Assembly (NCBI GenBank): GCA_035236585.1
Contig: CP141134.1
Coordinates: 22,932,414-22,996,413 of the forward strand
Direction: 5' to 3'
Source of the DNA: Warburgia ugandensis
Lineage: Eukaryota; Streptophyta; Magnoliopsida; Canellales; Canellaceae
Length of the DNA stretch: 64,000 nucleotides
A model generated the notes under the pieces. That model had not been told where the DNA came from. It did no database searches and was given only the letters and a program-made list of their open reading frames with translations. A program made the translations under genes and the position numbers. Shown here one piece after another: positions 38,714-50,341 of this stretch. Positions within the stretch are counted from its first letter, which is position 1. Every line of letters starts with the position of its first letter.

Positions 38714-39948
38714 CTTGCAAAGGAGTTTTTATAAAGTTTAATTAAAATCAAAATCAAAATCAAAATCAAAATAAAAATAAAAAAATTTAGAAAAATAAAA
38801 AATATTAGGAATTGCATTTTAGGTGCATTTTTCAATTTTGTTTTAGTGCATGACCACCTAATTTCCTGAAACTGGTACTAATATCTATTTTTCTTTTTCA
38901 GGAAAACAGGAAAGGAGAGGAAATTGGCAAGTAAATCTTCATCAACATCAAATTTTCCCTGCTTTCCTATATTAGGATTTTTTTTCTTTTGAGTGAAGCT
39001 TGTAGTGAGGACCCTTGTAAACTGCATTTTCTATTTTCATTTTAAAGGGTTGTGTAATACAGGGCAAGTGTGGGATAAGGTGGCCCACACTTGATCTTCA
39101 TCAGAAACCCCACTGTAAGTCTCCTCACTCATTTAAATTCCTAGATTAGGGTTTGCATTTAGAGTAAATTTGCATTGTTTGGTAGTATAAATCATGTAGA
39201 CAACATCCTCTCATAAATTGTGCATTTGAAGGTTGCATTAGTTTATTGCTTTTATTTGCATCTTAGGACACAGTTAATGCTTTAAGGTGATATATTTGCT
39301 GATCGAATTGCCATGGACTGTGGAATTAATTAGTAAGGGCACCCTACCCGCATAAGATTAAGGGTGGATTTCATCACCACTCCTTGGCCCACCTAGGATA
39401 ATCACCTTAAGCGCGCTACCCTAGCCTTCAATTTAAATTAAAATCAATCAAAAGAGACCTATAGGGCTGTCACATGCTCGTAGGACCCTCATACTAAGAC
39501 TCGATTTATTGTCACTCTAGTAGCTTTGGAGCACTGTGGTTATTGAGGGTTGTCTAATAGAGCCTTGCTCTTCCCTCACCTCCTATTGACGTTTGTGAGG
39601 TCTAAACGCCTCCTTACATGAGGGTTGTATTAACCACCTTGCGAAGAACCCAACTGGTCAGCAATAATCAAGTCTGAAGGAGAGGAGGAGCGCTAGATTA
39701 GGCTAATTAAAAGCATTGTCCCCACACATATTCAAGAAAATCAATATATTGCTTATTAGCCTAAGAGGTTTGACTGTGCCTTTTTGCTTACATTACATAG
39801 AGTAAGAGTTAGCATTTAGAAGTAGCACATTTTAGATTAGGAATAGTTCATGCAAGGGCGTCGATCTTAGAACCCTAAGCTACTACCGTTAAACCTAGAG
39901 ATTCAACGCATCCAAAACTAAGGGGAAAGAAACCTAGTTCCTATCCCT
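38714..39948 (+). other. Athila untranslated leader
   Basis: Non-coding sequence between primer-binding site and gag. Its first 780 bases align with the leader of element B at 24722-25468. The shared blocks include ACCCCACTGT, CTCCTTGGCCCA and GAGACCTATAG. The last 450 bases have no counterpart here because element B is cut. Confidence 0.75.
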
Positions 39949-41490
39949 ATGGCTAAACCACCCATAGAGATTGAGCGCAAGACTATTAGAGATTTTTATG
40001 CGCCGCTCCAACTTAATACCCCCCTGCATAGCATTACCTCCAACTGATGCTGACCACTTTGAGTTAAAGCCGGGAGTAATTTAGTTACTCCCCACTTTTT
40101 ATGGTCGAGACCGAGAAGACCCGTACCTACATATCAAGGAGTTCCTTGATATTTGCGCCACATTTAGGTTCTGAAATGTTTCGAATGATTCAATTAGGTT
40201 AAGGTTATTCCCGTTCTCACTTAAGGACAAAGCCAAGTCATGGCTTAATTCCTTGGAGGTAGGTTTTATACATACATGGGACTAATTGCCTAAGAAGTTC
40301 CTGAACAAGTTCTACCCCGTTCACAAAACAAATGCCCTACATCGTGAAATTATAAATTTCCAACAAAGGGATGATGAACAATATTATGAATGTTGGGAAC
40401 GGTGGATTGAACTACTACAGAAATGCCCTCACCATGGATTTACGAAATGGCAGCAAGTTCAATACTTCTATGAGGCATTAACACCTCAAAATAGACAAAT
40501 AATAGATGCAGTGAGTGGAGGGACCCTCATGTTAAAAGATGAAAGTGAGGTTTGGGAATTCTTTCAAACTATAGCAGATAATTCTCAGCAATGGGATTAT
40601 TCAAATAGGAGAGAAAGAACTAACCAACCCACTAAGAAAGGAGGGATCTATGAAATAGGAGCACATACTGATCTATCTGATAAGCTCGACTCTGTCTCTC
40701 AAAAATTAGATGGAAGAATGGACAAGCTTGAAACGATGTTTCAATCTTCATAGTTGTTACATTATCTCAAAAGCCCCCACAAGAGGTATGAGCTACTTGT
40801 TCTAGTCCAGCCCATTTAACCTCTGAGTGTCCATCTAATAAAGCATTTCCTGAATATCTTGTAAACCAAGCGAATGCATTGAATGCATATCGCCAACCTA
40901 GCAACAACTCATATTCTGAGACCTACAACCTTGGATGGGCTAGGCATCCCAATTTATCGTGGTCAAAGAATCACCAAAAAGGGGGACCATCTGGGAATTC
41001 CCCTGTTCAAGACTTTCCTCTTAGAACTACAGTTCCCCATCTACCACCTGGCTTTCAACAACCCCTACAACAAAAGAAACCATATTTAGAGGAAAGCATC
41101 CACACTAGGATGAACCAATGTGCAAAAGATAATGATTACACTAAAAAAGCCTTACACGAATTGCAAAATGAAAGTAGACAGTCAGCTAATGTCAACTCTC
41201 AAGCCATAGCTAAGCTAGAGGCACAAATAAGCCAATTGTGTGCTGAATTACATAATAGAGGAAAGGGTCAGTTTCCTAGACAACCCATCCCTAACCCTAA
41301 GGGTTAATTTGAGATAGGGTCAAGTTCTCAAAACCATAACCCTCATGAGCATGCCAAGTCCATAATCACCCTTAGGAATGGTCTTCAAATTGATAACAAA
41401 GAAGGGTAGGCTACGGAAAATGTAGAGGAAAAAGAGGCAACAAAAATACAGGAAACAGAGAAAATACAAAACAACCCTGTAGAACCTATA
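39949..41490 (+). pseudogene. Athila gag (broken)
   Basis: The proposed start is the ATG at 39949 (MAKPPIEIERKTIRDFYAPL). A frameshift follows at a C-run near 40020. In the next frame the gag core reads DREDPYLHIKEFLDICATFR, RLFPFSLKDKAKSWLNSL and FLNKFYPVHKTNALHREI. It continues with CPHHGF and IDAVSGG to about 40750. A second shift near 40750 leads to a knuckle-like CSSPAHLTSECPS at about 40798-40836. From there the frame is continuous with pol. In-frame stops sit at about 40082, 40172 and 40284, and at 41305 and 41407. Gag would coat the RNA. Confidence 0.88.
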
Positions 41491-42678
41491 GTGGAGGCAC
41501 CATATGTGCCTAAGGCCCCTTTTCCCCAATTATTGAATAAAGCTAGGAAGGGATCAAACTTCAATGAGTTAATGGAAGTATTTAAACATGTACAAATCAA
41601 TATACCATTGCTCAATGTAATTAAAGACATCTCGGCCTATGCTAAATTCTTAAAAGAGCTCTGCACAACAAAGCGAAAGCTTAATGTGCAAAAGAAAGCC
41701 TTCCTCACCGAACAAGTGAGCTCTTTAATTCAACACAAGACCCCACCAAAGTTTAGAGACCCAGGATGTCCTACAATCACTTGTGTCATTGGAGATCATG
41801 TCATAGACAAGGCATTTCTTGACTTAGGGGCTAGTGTTAATTTGTTACCATACTCTATTTATGAGCAACTAAAACTTGGTGAGTTGAAACCAACCACTAC
41901 CACGCTATAATTAGCTGATAGATCTATCAAGATACCTCATGGTTTGGTTGAAGATGTCTTGATACAGGTGGATAAGTTTTATTACCCTATTGATTTCATC
42001 GTGCTAGACACCCAACCTGTATCAGACCCTGGTAGTCAAATCCCAGTCATCCTTGGGCATCCATTCTTGGCAACGTCCAATGCCATTATTAACTGTAGGA
42101 ATGGTGTAACGAAACTCTCATTCGGCAACATGAAGGTTAGGCTTAATATTTTTAATGCCAATCAGCAACATTTAGACCTCGATGATCCCTATGATGTCAA
42201 CTTAATTGAGAGTCTAATTAATGAGAGTCATTCACCATTGTCCATCTCAGACCCACTAGAGGCTTGTCTAATGCACTTTAATGGAGAATTTGATATAGAC
42301 AAGTCTATTGAGGAGGTGAACAATCTTTTAGATGTTGCACCACTCATGGATACCTCTAAGTGGGGTCCTTATGTGGAACCACTCCCACCATCTAAATCTG
42401 TCCCCATACCCTCAATAAAGCACGCACAGTCTCTGGACCTAAAACCCTTACCTGATAACTTGAAATATTCATATTTAGGTCCAGATGAAACCTTACCTAT
42501 AATAATAGCATTAGACTTAGATAAAGAACAGGAGGGTAAGCTTTTAGATGTTCTTAAGGAACATAAAACTGCTCTAGGGTGGACAATAGCAGACATAAAA
42601 GGGATAAGTCCAGCCTTATGCATGCATAGGATACATCTAGAAGAAACTGCAAAACCTTTTAGGGAGACTCAAAGGTGA
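41491..42678 (+). pseudogene. Athila aspartic protease region (broken)
   Basis: It includes the pre-protease segment (PFPQLLNKARKGSNFNELME) and the protease active-site block FLDLGASVNLLPYSIYEQ at about 41818-41871, where the usual DSGAS/DLGAS loop is kept. ADRSIKIPHG and IPVILGHPFLATSNAIIN (about 42040-42095) follow. A TAA at 41908 replaces the glutamine expected between TL and LADRS, and a TGA at 42676 replaces an arginine. The protease would cut the gag-pol polyprotein. The frame is the same as for the domains downstream. Confidence 0.88.
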
Positions 42679-43560
42679 CTGAACCCCCACATGAAGGACG
42701 TGGTTAAAGATGAAGTCCTAAAACTCTTAGACATTGGCATCATATATCCTATCTCTGATAGTACTTGGGTAAGCCCCGTTCAGGTTGTACCTAAGAAATA
42801 TGGGATCACGGTAGTAAAAAATGAGGATAACAAGCTAGTCCCCACCCGCATGACCACTGGGTGGAGAGTTTGTATTGACTATCGAAAGTTGAACGCAGTC
42901 ACGAGGAAAGATCATTTTCCTTTACCATTTATTGACCAAATGCTTGAAAGGTTAGCCAGACATAGCTATTATTGTTTTCTGGATGGATATTCCGGTTATA
43001 ACCAAATTCCTATAGCACTAGAGGATTAGGAGAAGACCACCTTCACCTGCCCTTTTGGAACTTTTGCCTATAGATGTATGCCTTTTGGGCATTGTAACGC
43101 TCCAGCTACATTTCAAAGGTGTATGTTGAGCATTTTCTCAGACCTGGTAGAAAGATTCCTTGAGGTGTTCATGGATGACTTCTCAGTATTTGGGTCATCA
43201 TTTGATGAGTGCCTTCACCACTTGAAGTTAGTCCTTGTAAGGTGTTAGGAAAAGAATCTGGTCTTAAATTGGGAAAAGTGTCATTTTATGGTACGGACTG
43301 GGATAGTATTAGGCCACATAATATCACCCAATGGGATAGAAGTGGATAAGGCAAAAGTGGATTTAATAGCCAACCCTCCTCCACCAAGGACGGTCAAAGA
43401 AATTCGCTCCTTTTTAGGACATGTTGGCTTTTACAGGTGATTCATCAAAGATTTTAGTAAAATTGCAAAGCCCCTTTGTAATTTACTTACAAAGGAGGCC
43501 ACTTTTGACTTTGATGAGGACTGTAAAAAGGCATTTGAGTGACTCAAGGCTGAATTGACT
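42679..43560 (+). pseudogene. Athila reverse transcriptase (stops only, active site intact)
   Basis: Blocks in order are KDEVLKLLDIGIIYPISDS, WVSPVQVVPKK, TTGWRVCIDYRKLNAVTRKD, CFLDGYSGYNQIPIA, TFTCPFGTFAYRCMPFG and FLEVFMDDFSVFG (about 43156-43194). NLVLNWEKCHF and SFLGHVGFYR then follow. The catalytic MDD pair and the upstream aspartate (LDGYSG) are present. Stops occur at 43027 (a Gln position), near 43228, near 43438 (an Arg position) and near 43540. No frameshift is seen. Reverse transcriptase copies the element RNA into DNA. Confidence 0.92.
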
Positions 43561-44145
43561 TCTACACCTATTATTCGACCACCAGATTGGAACACACCAT
43601 TTGAAATAATGTGTGATGCGTCGGATTATGCCATTGGAGCTGTTTTGGGGTAGCGCATTGATAAACTTCCCCATGTGATATATTATGCTAGTAAAACACT
43701 AAATGATGCGTAACTCAACTATTCCACCACTGAGAAAGAGTTGTTAGCTATAGTGTTTGCTTTGGATGAGTTTAGATCTTACCTGTTAGGGTCTAAAGTT
43801 ATAGTATATTCGGATCATGCAGCTTTAAAATACCTCCTTTCTATAAAGGATGCCAAACCTAGGTTGATCCGTTGGATACTACTGCTACAAGAATTTGACT
43901 TAGAAATTCGAGACAAGAAAGGTTCAGAAAATTTCGTAGCGGATCACTTATTCAGATTTTTAGTGGAGCACACTAGCGATCAAGGGCCTATAAATGAGTC
44001 ATTCCCAGATGAACAGTTATTGCATGTTTCCCAATTACCTTGGTATGGAGATATTGTTAATTATCTTGTTACAGGACAAATGCATAATCATTGGACCACA
44101 CAAGATAAAAAGAGGTTTTTAACCGAGGTTAGATATTTTACTTAG
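43561..44145 (+). pseudogene. Athila RNase H (stops only)
   Basis: Reads FEIMCDASDYAIGAVLG, then [43 protein letters not shown] and [15 protein letters not shown], ending near [12 protein letters not shown]. The first aspartate (CDAS), the glutamate (KEL) and the next aspartate (YSDH) of the active site are present. Stops at about 43651 and 43711 fall where the family has Gln, and the TAG at 44143 where it has Trp. It follows the reverse transcriptase in the same frame. Confidence 0.9.
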
Positions 44146-45330
44146 GATGACCCGTACTTATTCAAGTACTGTCCTAACCAAGTAATTAGGAGATGCATAC
44201 CTGATAGTAAACATAGTCAAATCATCTCCTTTTTTCATGATCATGCATGTGGGGGCCATTTCAGCTCTAAAAAGACAGCTGCAAAAATTTTGCAGTGTGG
44301 ATTTTATTGGCCTACCATATTTAAGGATGCCCATGCTTACTGCAAAGCATGTGCACAGTGTCAAAGGTTAGGAAGTTTAGGAAAAGGACATATGATGCCC
44401 TTAAACCCAATCCTTGTCATAAAACCTTTTGATGTTTGGGGCATAGATTTTATGGGACCTTTTCCTAATTCTTTTGGAAATCTGTACATCCTAGTGGGAG
44501 TGGACTATGTGTCCAAGTGGGTGGAGGCTATACCATGCAAAACCAATGACCACAAGGTTGTGGTAAAGTTTTTAAAAGAAAATCTTTTTACAAGGTTTGG
44601 TACTCCAAGAGCCATAATAAGTGATGGGGGAAAACACTTTTGTAATAAGGTGTTTGAGAATTTAATGAAAAAGTATGGTGTTAACCATAGGATAGCTACC
44701 CCATACCATCCTCAGACTAGTGGTCAAGTAGAGGTATCCAATAGGGAAATAAAGCGAATTCTAGAAAAGACAGTCAATCCAAACAGGAAAGACTGGTCTC
44801 TAAGACTTATTGATGCTTTATGGGCTTATTGCACAGCATATAAAACCCCTATAGGAATGTCGCCTTACTGCTTGGTCTATGGAAAGGCCTACTTACCAGT
44901 AGAATTAGAGTACAAGGCATATTGGGCAGTCAAAAAGCTAAATTTTGACTTAGATTCTGCTGGAACCCACAGAAAACTCCAACTCAATGAGTTGGAGGAA
45001 TTGAGGAAAGATGCATATGAGTCTGCACGTTTGTCCAAAGACCGAATAAAGGCTATACATGATAGAAACATTCTAAGAAAATCCTTCACACCAGGTCAAA
45101 AGGTCTTATTGTATAATTCTACATTGCATTTGTTCCTAAGAAAACTTTGATCTCGATGGACTGGACCATATATAATACGCACGATCTATCCTCATGGGGC
45201 CATCGAGATTGAAAAGGATGGAGACATCTAAAAGGTCAATGGTCAAAGGTTAAAACCTTTCCTCGAACTACCTAATCTTGAAATTGATGAGACACTTTTA
45301 CAGGTACCCGAGTATCATGATCCACCTTAA
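44146..45330 (+). pseudogene. Athila integrase (catalytic core open, C-terminus broken)
   Basis: The zinc-binding part shows HDHACGGHF and CKACAQC (HHCC, about 44236-44364). The catalytic core has [19 protein letters not shown] and a glutamate in [13 protein letters not shown]. Exactly 35 residues separate the second aspartate from the glutamate, so the DD35E set is complete. The frame is open from after the TAG at 44143 to a TGA at 45148, where the family has Arg before SRWTGPY. The tail reaches FLELPNLEIDE and a stop at 45328. It would insert the element DNA. This is the best preserved protein domain in the window. Confidence 0.93.
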
Positions 45331-46689
45331 AGTACCACTCCAGGAGCCTTACAACATATAATCATTGCACTCATCATTACGTCTAGCTGAAGATGTTAAA
45401 CTTAGCACTTTTCAGGAGGCAACCCAAGGGTTTAGAGTTTACATCTCTCAACTTTCATATAGAATCCTATGTTTTCAAACATTAGGGACAATGTTTCATT
45501 CAGGTTGGGGGATGTAAATGCACTAGAGATTTTTGAGTTTTCTTGAAAAAATAAACAAAAATAAATATTTTTGAAAAAAACAAAAAGTCTTTTTAAGTAG
45601 AGTTCCCTTACTATGATGAGAATTGAATGTTCAAGATTTAGTAAATATACTATTTTCACCTCTTAATGGGAATGCATATGATTAGTTTTGCTTGTCATTC
45701 ATGAGTTAAAGCATTTTATGAAAGCTACTTCTCGGAAACCATTTACACATAGCACATAATCAAGACTAATATAGAGGTATGACTTAGAGACCCTGAGGAA
45801 AATCAGTGGAGACCTATAACCTAGTGAGACTTGAGACTATCTTCTTTTAGAGAGTTATAAGTAATTCCCTGATTTCTTTAGCGTACATACATTAGTGTGA
45901 TCCTATTATTCTTGTTTGGTTAACCATCAAGCATAAAGAGGACTAATAGCTTTAATTCCAGAAATTTATTGAATTTGATAGGCTTTAAGAAACCTAGGAA
46001 ATGATATAGGCCATCCTTGGTCAGCCCAGAGACATAAAGCATACCCATTATAATATACCACTAGTTAACCTTTTGAGCCTGTTATTAAGCCTTTTCTTTC
46101 TTAAACCCATTCACCTTAACCCAGAATAACCCATTAAAATAAATAACCATTACCCATCTTCAAAATGAGTAGAGTAGAAAAAAAAAAAAAAAATTTCAAA
46201 AATAGGACAAAAAGTCAAAGAAGTGAGAAAAAGAATTAAATGTCTTTCTTCCAAAGAAAAAAGAAAAAAAGAAAAAAGAAAAGAAAGACCAAAGTCTGAA
46301 GGAGAAATTCACTTCAAGAACAAACCCAAAAGAAAAGTTGTCCTATCAGATATTCATTGAAGACATCTACTCAATTTTGAACCTTTGAAATCTTTATACC
46401 TCTCTTTTCTAAACCTGTCCTAAGCCTACATTTTGTCCTAGTTAAAGACCAATTGATCTTAGGTGGACATAGCCTTAAAGAGGAGATAAAAAGAAAGAAT
46501 TAAAGTGAATGACCCCTCATATTCTTGATGTTAACATCCACTCCTAGGGAACACTTTCCTTTGTCTCATGAGCGTTAAAAAGAATTATGTGAACCATCAG
46601 TTTGTTGGATTCGGTCACATAATGAGAGGAATATGTTAAAACCCTTATCTGAGAGTTATTTTTGAGCGTATACTTGTGAGGATTTGAGG
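45331..46689 (+). other. Athila 3' non-coding region
   Basis: Lies between integrase and the right LTR fragment. It contains TTTCAGGAGGCAACCCA and GGGACAATGTTTCATTCAGG followed by TTGGGGGATG, blocks I associate with the 3' part of such elements. No envelope-like frame is seen. A/G-rich sequence with poly-A runs lies at 46170-46290. The polypurine tract expected next to the LTR is missing along with the LTR start. Confidence 0.65.
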
Positions 46690-47769
46690 TCAACGTCCCA
46701 TATTCCTAAATCACCACTGCCCAACCACTTCTCCAGTCGCCAAAGTCCCCTGGTCCTCCATCTTCACCGCCTAGGTCATCCTTCCCATCTCCAATCACCG
46801 CATCCAACAGTCGGCACCCCTCTCCTTTGTAGTTTTCTTCCCAACGCACCAGCCCGGCCACCACCGCACTCCCCCATTTTTTGTCCTCTAGGCCCTTTCA
46901 TTCCAGCTATAGTGCGACGCTCCTCAAAGCTTCTGGATTCTTTCCCATCTCTGAGTGGCTTAGAGGAGGAAACCATTTCCTTTGTTTTCCCTCAATCGCC
47001 CCTTTTTGTTTTCCTTCGTTCCCCACTTTCTCTTCCCAACTCCAGGCCACCCAGAACAGAACGGCCGTGGACGACGCCCATCACCAGACAGGAGCTCCCT
47101 CATCACCGCCCGCACAAGATGGCTTCCCTAGTCATTCCTCTTCACCAGCCAGGCACAAGCCGGATCTGTAGCAGATGACGCCCAGAAGGGGCGTCAATTT
47201 TTTCTCACCGGAAGAGCCCTCCACCAGCCACTGTGAAGGACATCTGCTCCAGCCGGCCATCCCATCAATTCTGGCAATTTCCTCCAGCTCCATCTCCTTC
47301 ACCTCCGGTTTCTCCTTCGTTGGGTTTTCCTGGTTTTTGTTAAAAACCAGAGTTTGAACAAAACCCTTCATCTTTAAATGAAATGACAATTATGTTCAAT
47401 TCCATTAATTACATCTGCGTCCCCTGTTTAATGACATTTGTATCCCCATTTTATTTACATCTATGTCCCTATTCCATTTAAGCTTTATTTTATCCATGTT
47501 TTGACAGTGTTATCCAAGGACAATGCCATTCACGGACAGTGTGATTCAGAGATGTTTTGATTACTTTTATGTTGTTCTCTGAAATTGTAAGTTATTTAAA
47601 GTGCATCAATTGAATAAATCTGAATGATTATGCTAGTTTTGTTATTCTCTTCAAAATTCAAATAATTAAATTTTATTAAAAACTCCACTTAAAGCGAGTC
47701 CCTGTGGGTTCGACCCGTACTTGCATAGCTATACTACAATAGCCCGTGCACTTGCGGAAAACATTAACA
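46690..47769 (+). repeat. Athila right LTR fragment
   Basis: Aligns with 37611-38689 of the 5' LTR without large gaps. Most differences are C/T exchanges, for example in the first 80 bases. It lacks the first 897 bases of the LTR, including the TATA-type box. Confidence 0.9.
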
Positions 47770-47777
47770 AGTTTTTG

Positions 47778-48049
47778 TGTAAGCACTTAGAAGCTGCCAG
47801 TGCCCCTCACACCCACCCTCATCAGCCACCCTCTTAGGTGGTCCTCTTTGGCTACTCACAAGTATAGATCGTAAATCAAATTCTGATTACACATAAGAAA
47901 ACATTCTTGTACGAGACACTAATTACTGCCATAGCTCTCATCTAGTGAGAAATTAAGTTTACATATGTATTATAAAAACAACAATTACCATATATATATA
48001 TATATATATGTAGACCACTGCTATCCTAGAGAACTCAATAAACCAGTGA
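47778..48049. other. Unassigned stretch between the Athila element and Tekay pol
   Basis: No coding similarity on either strand. It includes a TA dinucleotide tract at 47991-48009. It occupies the place where the rest of the Tekay reverse transcriptase, RNase H and integrase should be. Confidence 0.5.
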
Positions 48050-48777
48050 TAGGAGTTCACAAGACTAAGGAAACTATGAATCTTAGTCACCAATTTGGCT
48101 AATCCCAACCCACCATAGTCTTAGTAAACTGCCTCTTTGTCAATCAAGGTATCATGGTCAGAGAAATTCACTTCCTCTAACCATAACTCATACTTACAGA
48201 TATTTGTACCAAGCGATGACTCCTTATGATGCTCCAAATAATGCACAACAATTCCTTATGCTCCTCTCTGGTCATGAAGTATATGAGAATACTACCTACT
48301 AACACAATCATGACTCATCCAAATAACATTTGAAAACCCAATACATCATATCTTAAAGATGTCTTCCTCCACCATCCTCAACTAGTAACAACTACACCTC
48401 ACATCAATCTCCAAAACTACCATGTACTTTCTAGGGCTAATCTATGCATAGCAGTAAAGATCTATCCTTCTTCCCAAGAAGAGGACTAAAGCACTCTATG
48501 AAGACCCACTAGGTCTTCTAGACTCTTATCAAGTAACTCCTATATCAATTAGGGCCATCCTATATGGCACATTAGAAAATATTGTTATACTTGATGCCAA
48601 ATCAATATCAAAATCAATCTCCTCCAGCAAAAATCTAGGAAAGACATTTTTGAACTCTAGCACATCATCTATGTCCTCTATCTGTGGCCACTTGTTGTCC
48701 TCCATTGTCACGTGACAAGGGAGACTTGGCACCTTTTGAAAAAGTACTGCCCTACCTTCAAGGTAGAAATAACACAA
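48050..48777 (-). pseudogene. Tekay-like reverse transcriptase fragments
   Basis: The frame 48777-48529 carries MCYFYLEGRAVLF, then DVLEFKNVFPRFL, IDFDIDLASSITIF and VPYRMA, the stretch linking protease to reverse transcriptase. The fingers and motif A are missing. Homology resumes at about 48310 with a degraded VGSILIYF (motif C, where active enzymes have VDDILIYS), then REEHKELL. CKYELWLEEVNFSDHD and IHSFLSLVNSYHWFIEFSRI follow at about 48050-48200. Decay includes an internal deletion as well as stops. The lineage call rests on these blocks and on the neighbouring protease. Confidence 0.78.
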
Positions 48778-48869
48778 ACCTCAGAGATAACCTTCCTACA
48801 TAGGAACAAGGTCACTAGTTGCACATGTATACTAAAAGTGACCTTCTTCTCATAGCAATCAATAGTCTC

Positions 48870-49160
48870 CTAGTAAGTACTTAGCCAATCCATCCCAAGG
48901 ATGACTTCATAATGAACCATATTGAGTGGGATGAGATCTGCATCTCTCTTTTCTCTTGTTAGGTTCACAAGTACCTCATGAAAGTACTCACTAGCCTCTA
49001 ATAACTCTCCCACTGGAGTCATAATATCCAACTGAAAGGATAACACACATAGGCATGTCCAAGCATGATGCAAAAACATATGAATGCAAGAATTACTGAA
49101 TCTTGGATTGAAGAGGATCATGATGTGCCTATCAACAATGAGGAAAATACTTTCCACCAC
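48870..49160 (-). pseudogene. Tekay-like retropepsin protease domain
   Basis: An open frame with SCIHMFLHHAW (degraded C-terminal side of the active-site loop), SFQLDIMTPVGELLEASEYF and LIPLNMVHYEVILGMDWLST. The last block is the strongly conserved end of the RVP domain in chromovirus-type Gypsy elements. The catalytic DSGA loop would lie just upstream, beyond 49160, and is not intact. In the element, it would process the polyprotein. Confidence 0.83.
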
Positions 49161-49199
49161 CTAGTTCAAGGCCCGTGCTTTCCTTGAAGTAATAGTTAA

Positions 49200-50341
49200 A
49201 ACTCATCACTACCAATGTGGGGCTAGCTTTGCCTTATCTCCAATGTCAGTCTATCTGACTCGTTGTCCTCTGGACAGTCTCTAAAGAAACGCTCTAACTC
49301 TCCACAATCAAAGCATCTAAAGGATTTCTGTTGTAATGGTGGCTACTAATACTATTGCGTTTTTGTGGTGGTCTACCAACTCTAGGACATAACTGTCCAG
49401 GTGCCTATCCTTGGAAGTAACAAAACTCTTGTTCACATCCTTACTCAAAGGCCTCGGTAATAGTGTTGGTGAAAAAGTATCTCCTGCCTTGACTAGGCTA
49501 ACTCAAACTACCCATGTCCAAGTCTATGCGGTCAGCCCTAGTCCTAAGAGAATTCCTCTCAAACATAGAGGTCATGTCTGCTACCTCTGCCATCAATGTA
49601 GAATGCACTAAAATCACCTGATTCCTTAACCAGGTGTCAACTCATCAACAAATCTATCTACCACCTCCTAATATGTGGTAATGGCGATAGGAGTAAACCT
49701 CCTCGGCCTATAAACTGATTCAATTAATGTTGAACAATCTAATCTCTCTACTCTAAAGTAGCCAATTCTTCTATATCACTAGTTGCTCACAAGGTAGAGA
49801 CACTGATCATCATAGGCCTTCCTAAGGGCCTTCTAGATAAAAGTCTCAGTAATGGGGGAATGCGCCCTCTTAAATGACTATCACTAGAATCCTTATAATT
49901 ACATTTTTAGTGTCCTCAAATGAGATTCACATTAAGATTAGAGCTAAAATTCCTAAAAGGACCAACTAGCATCTTCTCTCAATGATAGTAGCCATACACT
50001 AAGGTATTTTAATACTTATAAAGGTTATTAACAATATATCATGTTCATGGATTCTGAACTCATCAAATAATTCTCTAGTTTAAGAATTCATTTATAATTA
50101 TGTCTAAAATTTATGAACAAATTATCATCATAAATCCAATATTCCCATTTATATTAGCATTAGAACCTCCTAATACCCATGCCTTCATTAGATTCCCATT
50201 AGGATTACCAACTTGTTCACACCGATGTCGAAATTCTCTTTTCTGTATAATAGTTCATTCACTATGTTCATGTACAGATCCTTTTACTTGATACACTCAT
50301 AGAATAGGTACTTTTTTTATCCAAAAACAATGAATATTAGA
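49200..50341 (-). pseudogene. Tekay-like gag remnant with a mutated zinc knuckle
   Basis: The clearest part is CFDCGELERFFRDCPE at about 49285-49340, a CCHC knuckle in which the histidine has become arginine. Upstream only scattered similarity remains (EVVDRFVDEL near 49640), and the frame is broken many times. At 50341 the sequence is cut by the 9.5-kb insertion. The gag start would lie on its other side, left of the leader at 59847. Confidence 0.6.

Larger units (their letters stand above)
36714..47777 (+). mobile_element. Athila-type Gypsy element with a truncated right LTR
   Basis: An 11-kb element made of a 5' LTR (36714-38689), primer-binding site, 1.2-kb leader, gag, protease, reverse transcriptase, RNase H, integrase, 1.36 kb without coding, and a right LTR fragment (46690-47769). 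The protein order and motifs place it in the Athila lineage. I see no envelope-like ORF after integrase. No target duplication flanks it (CATAC on the left, AGTTT on the right). The right LTR lacks its first 897 bases and is followed by AGTTTTTG, which is the start of the primer-binding spacer rather than host sequence. Confidence 0.9.

Noticed and set aside
48529..49160. Possible separate small genes on the minus strand
   Set aside because: Their motifs (GMDWLS, PYRMA) identify them as protease and pre-reverse transcriptase pieces of a Tekay-like Gypsy element.
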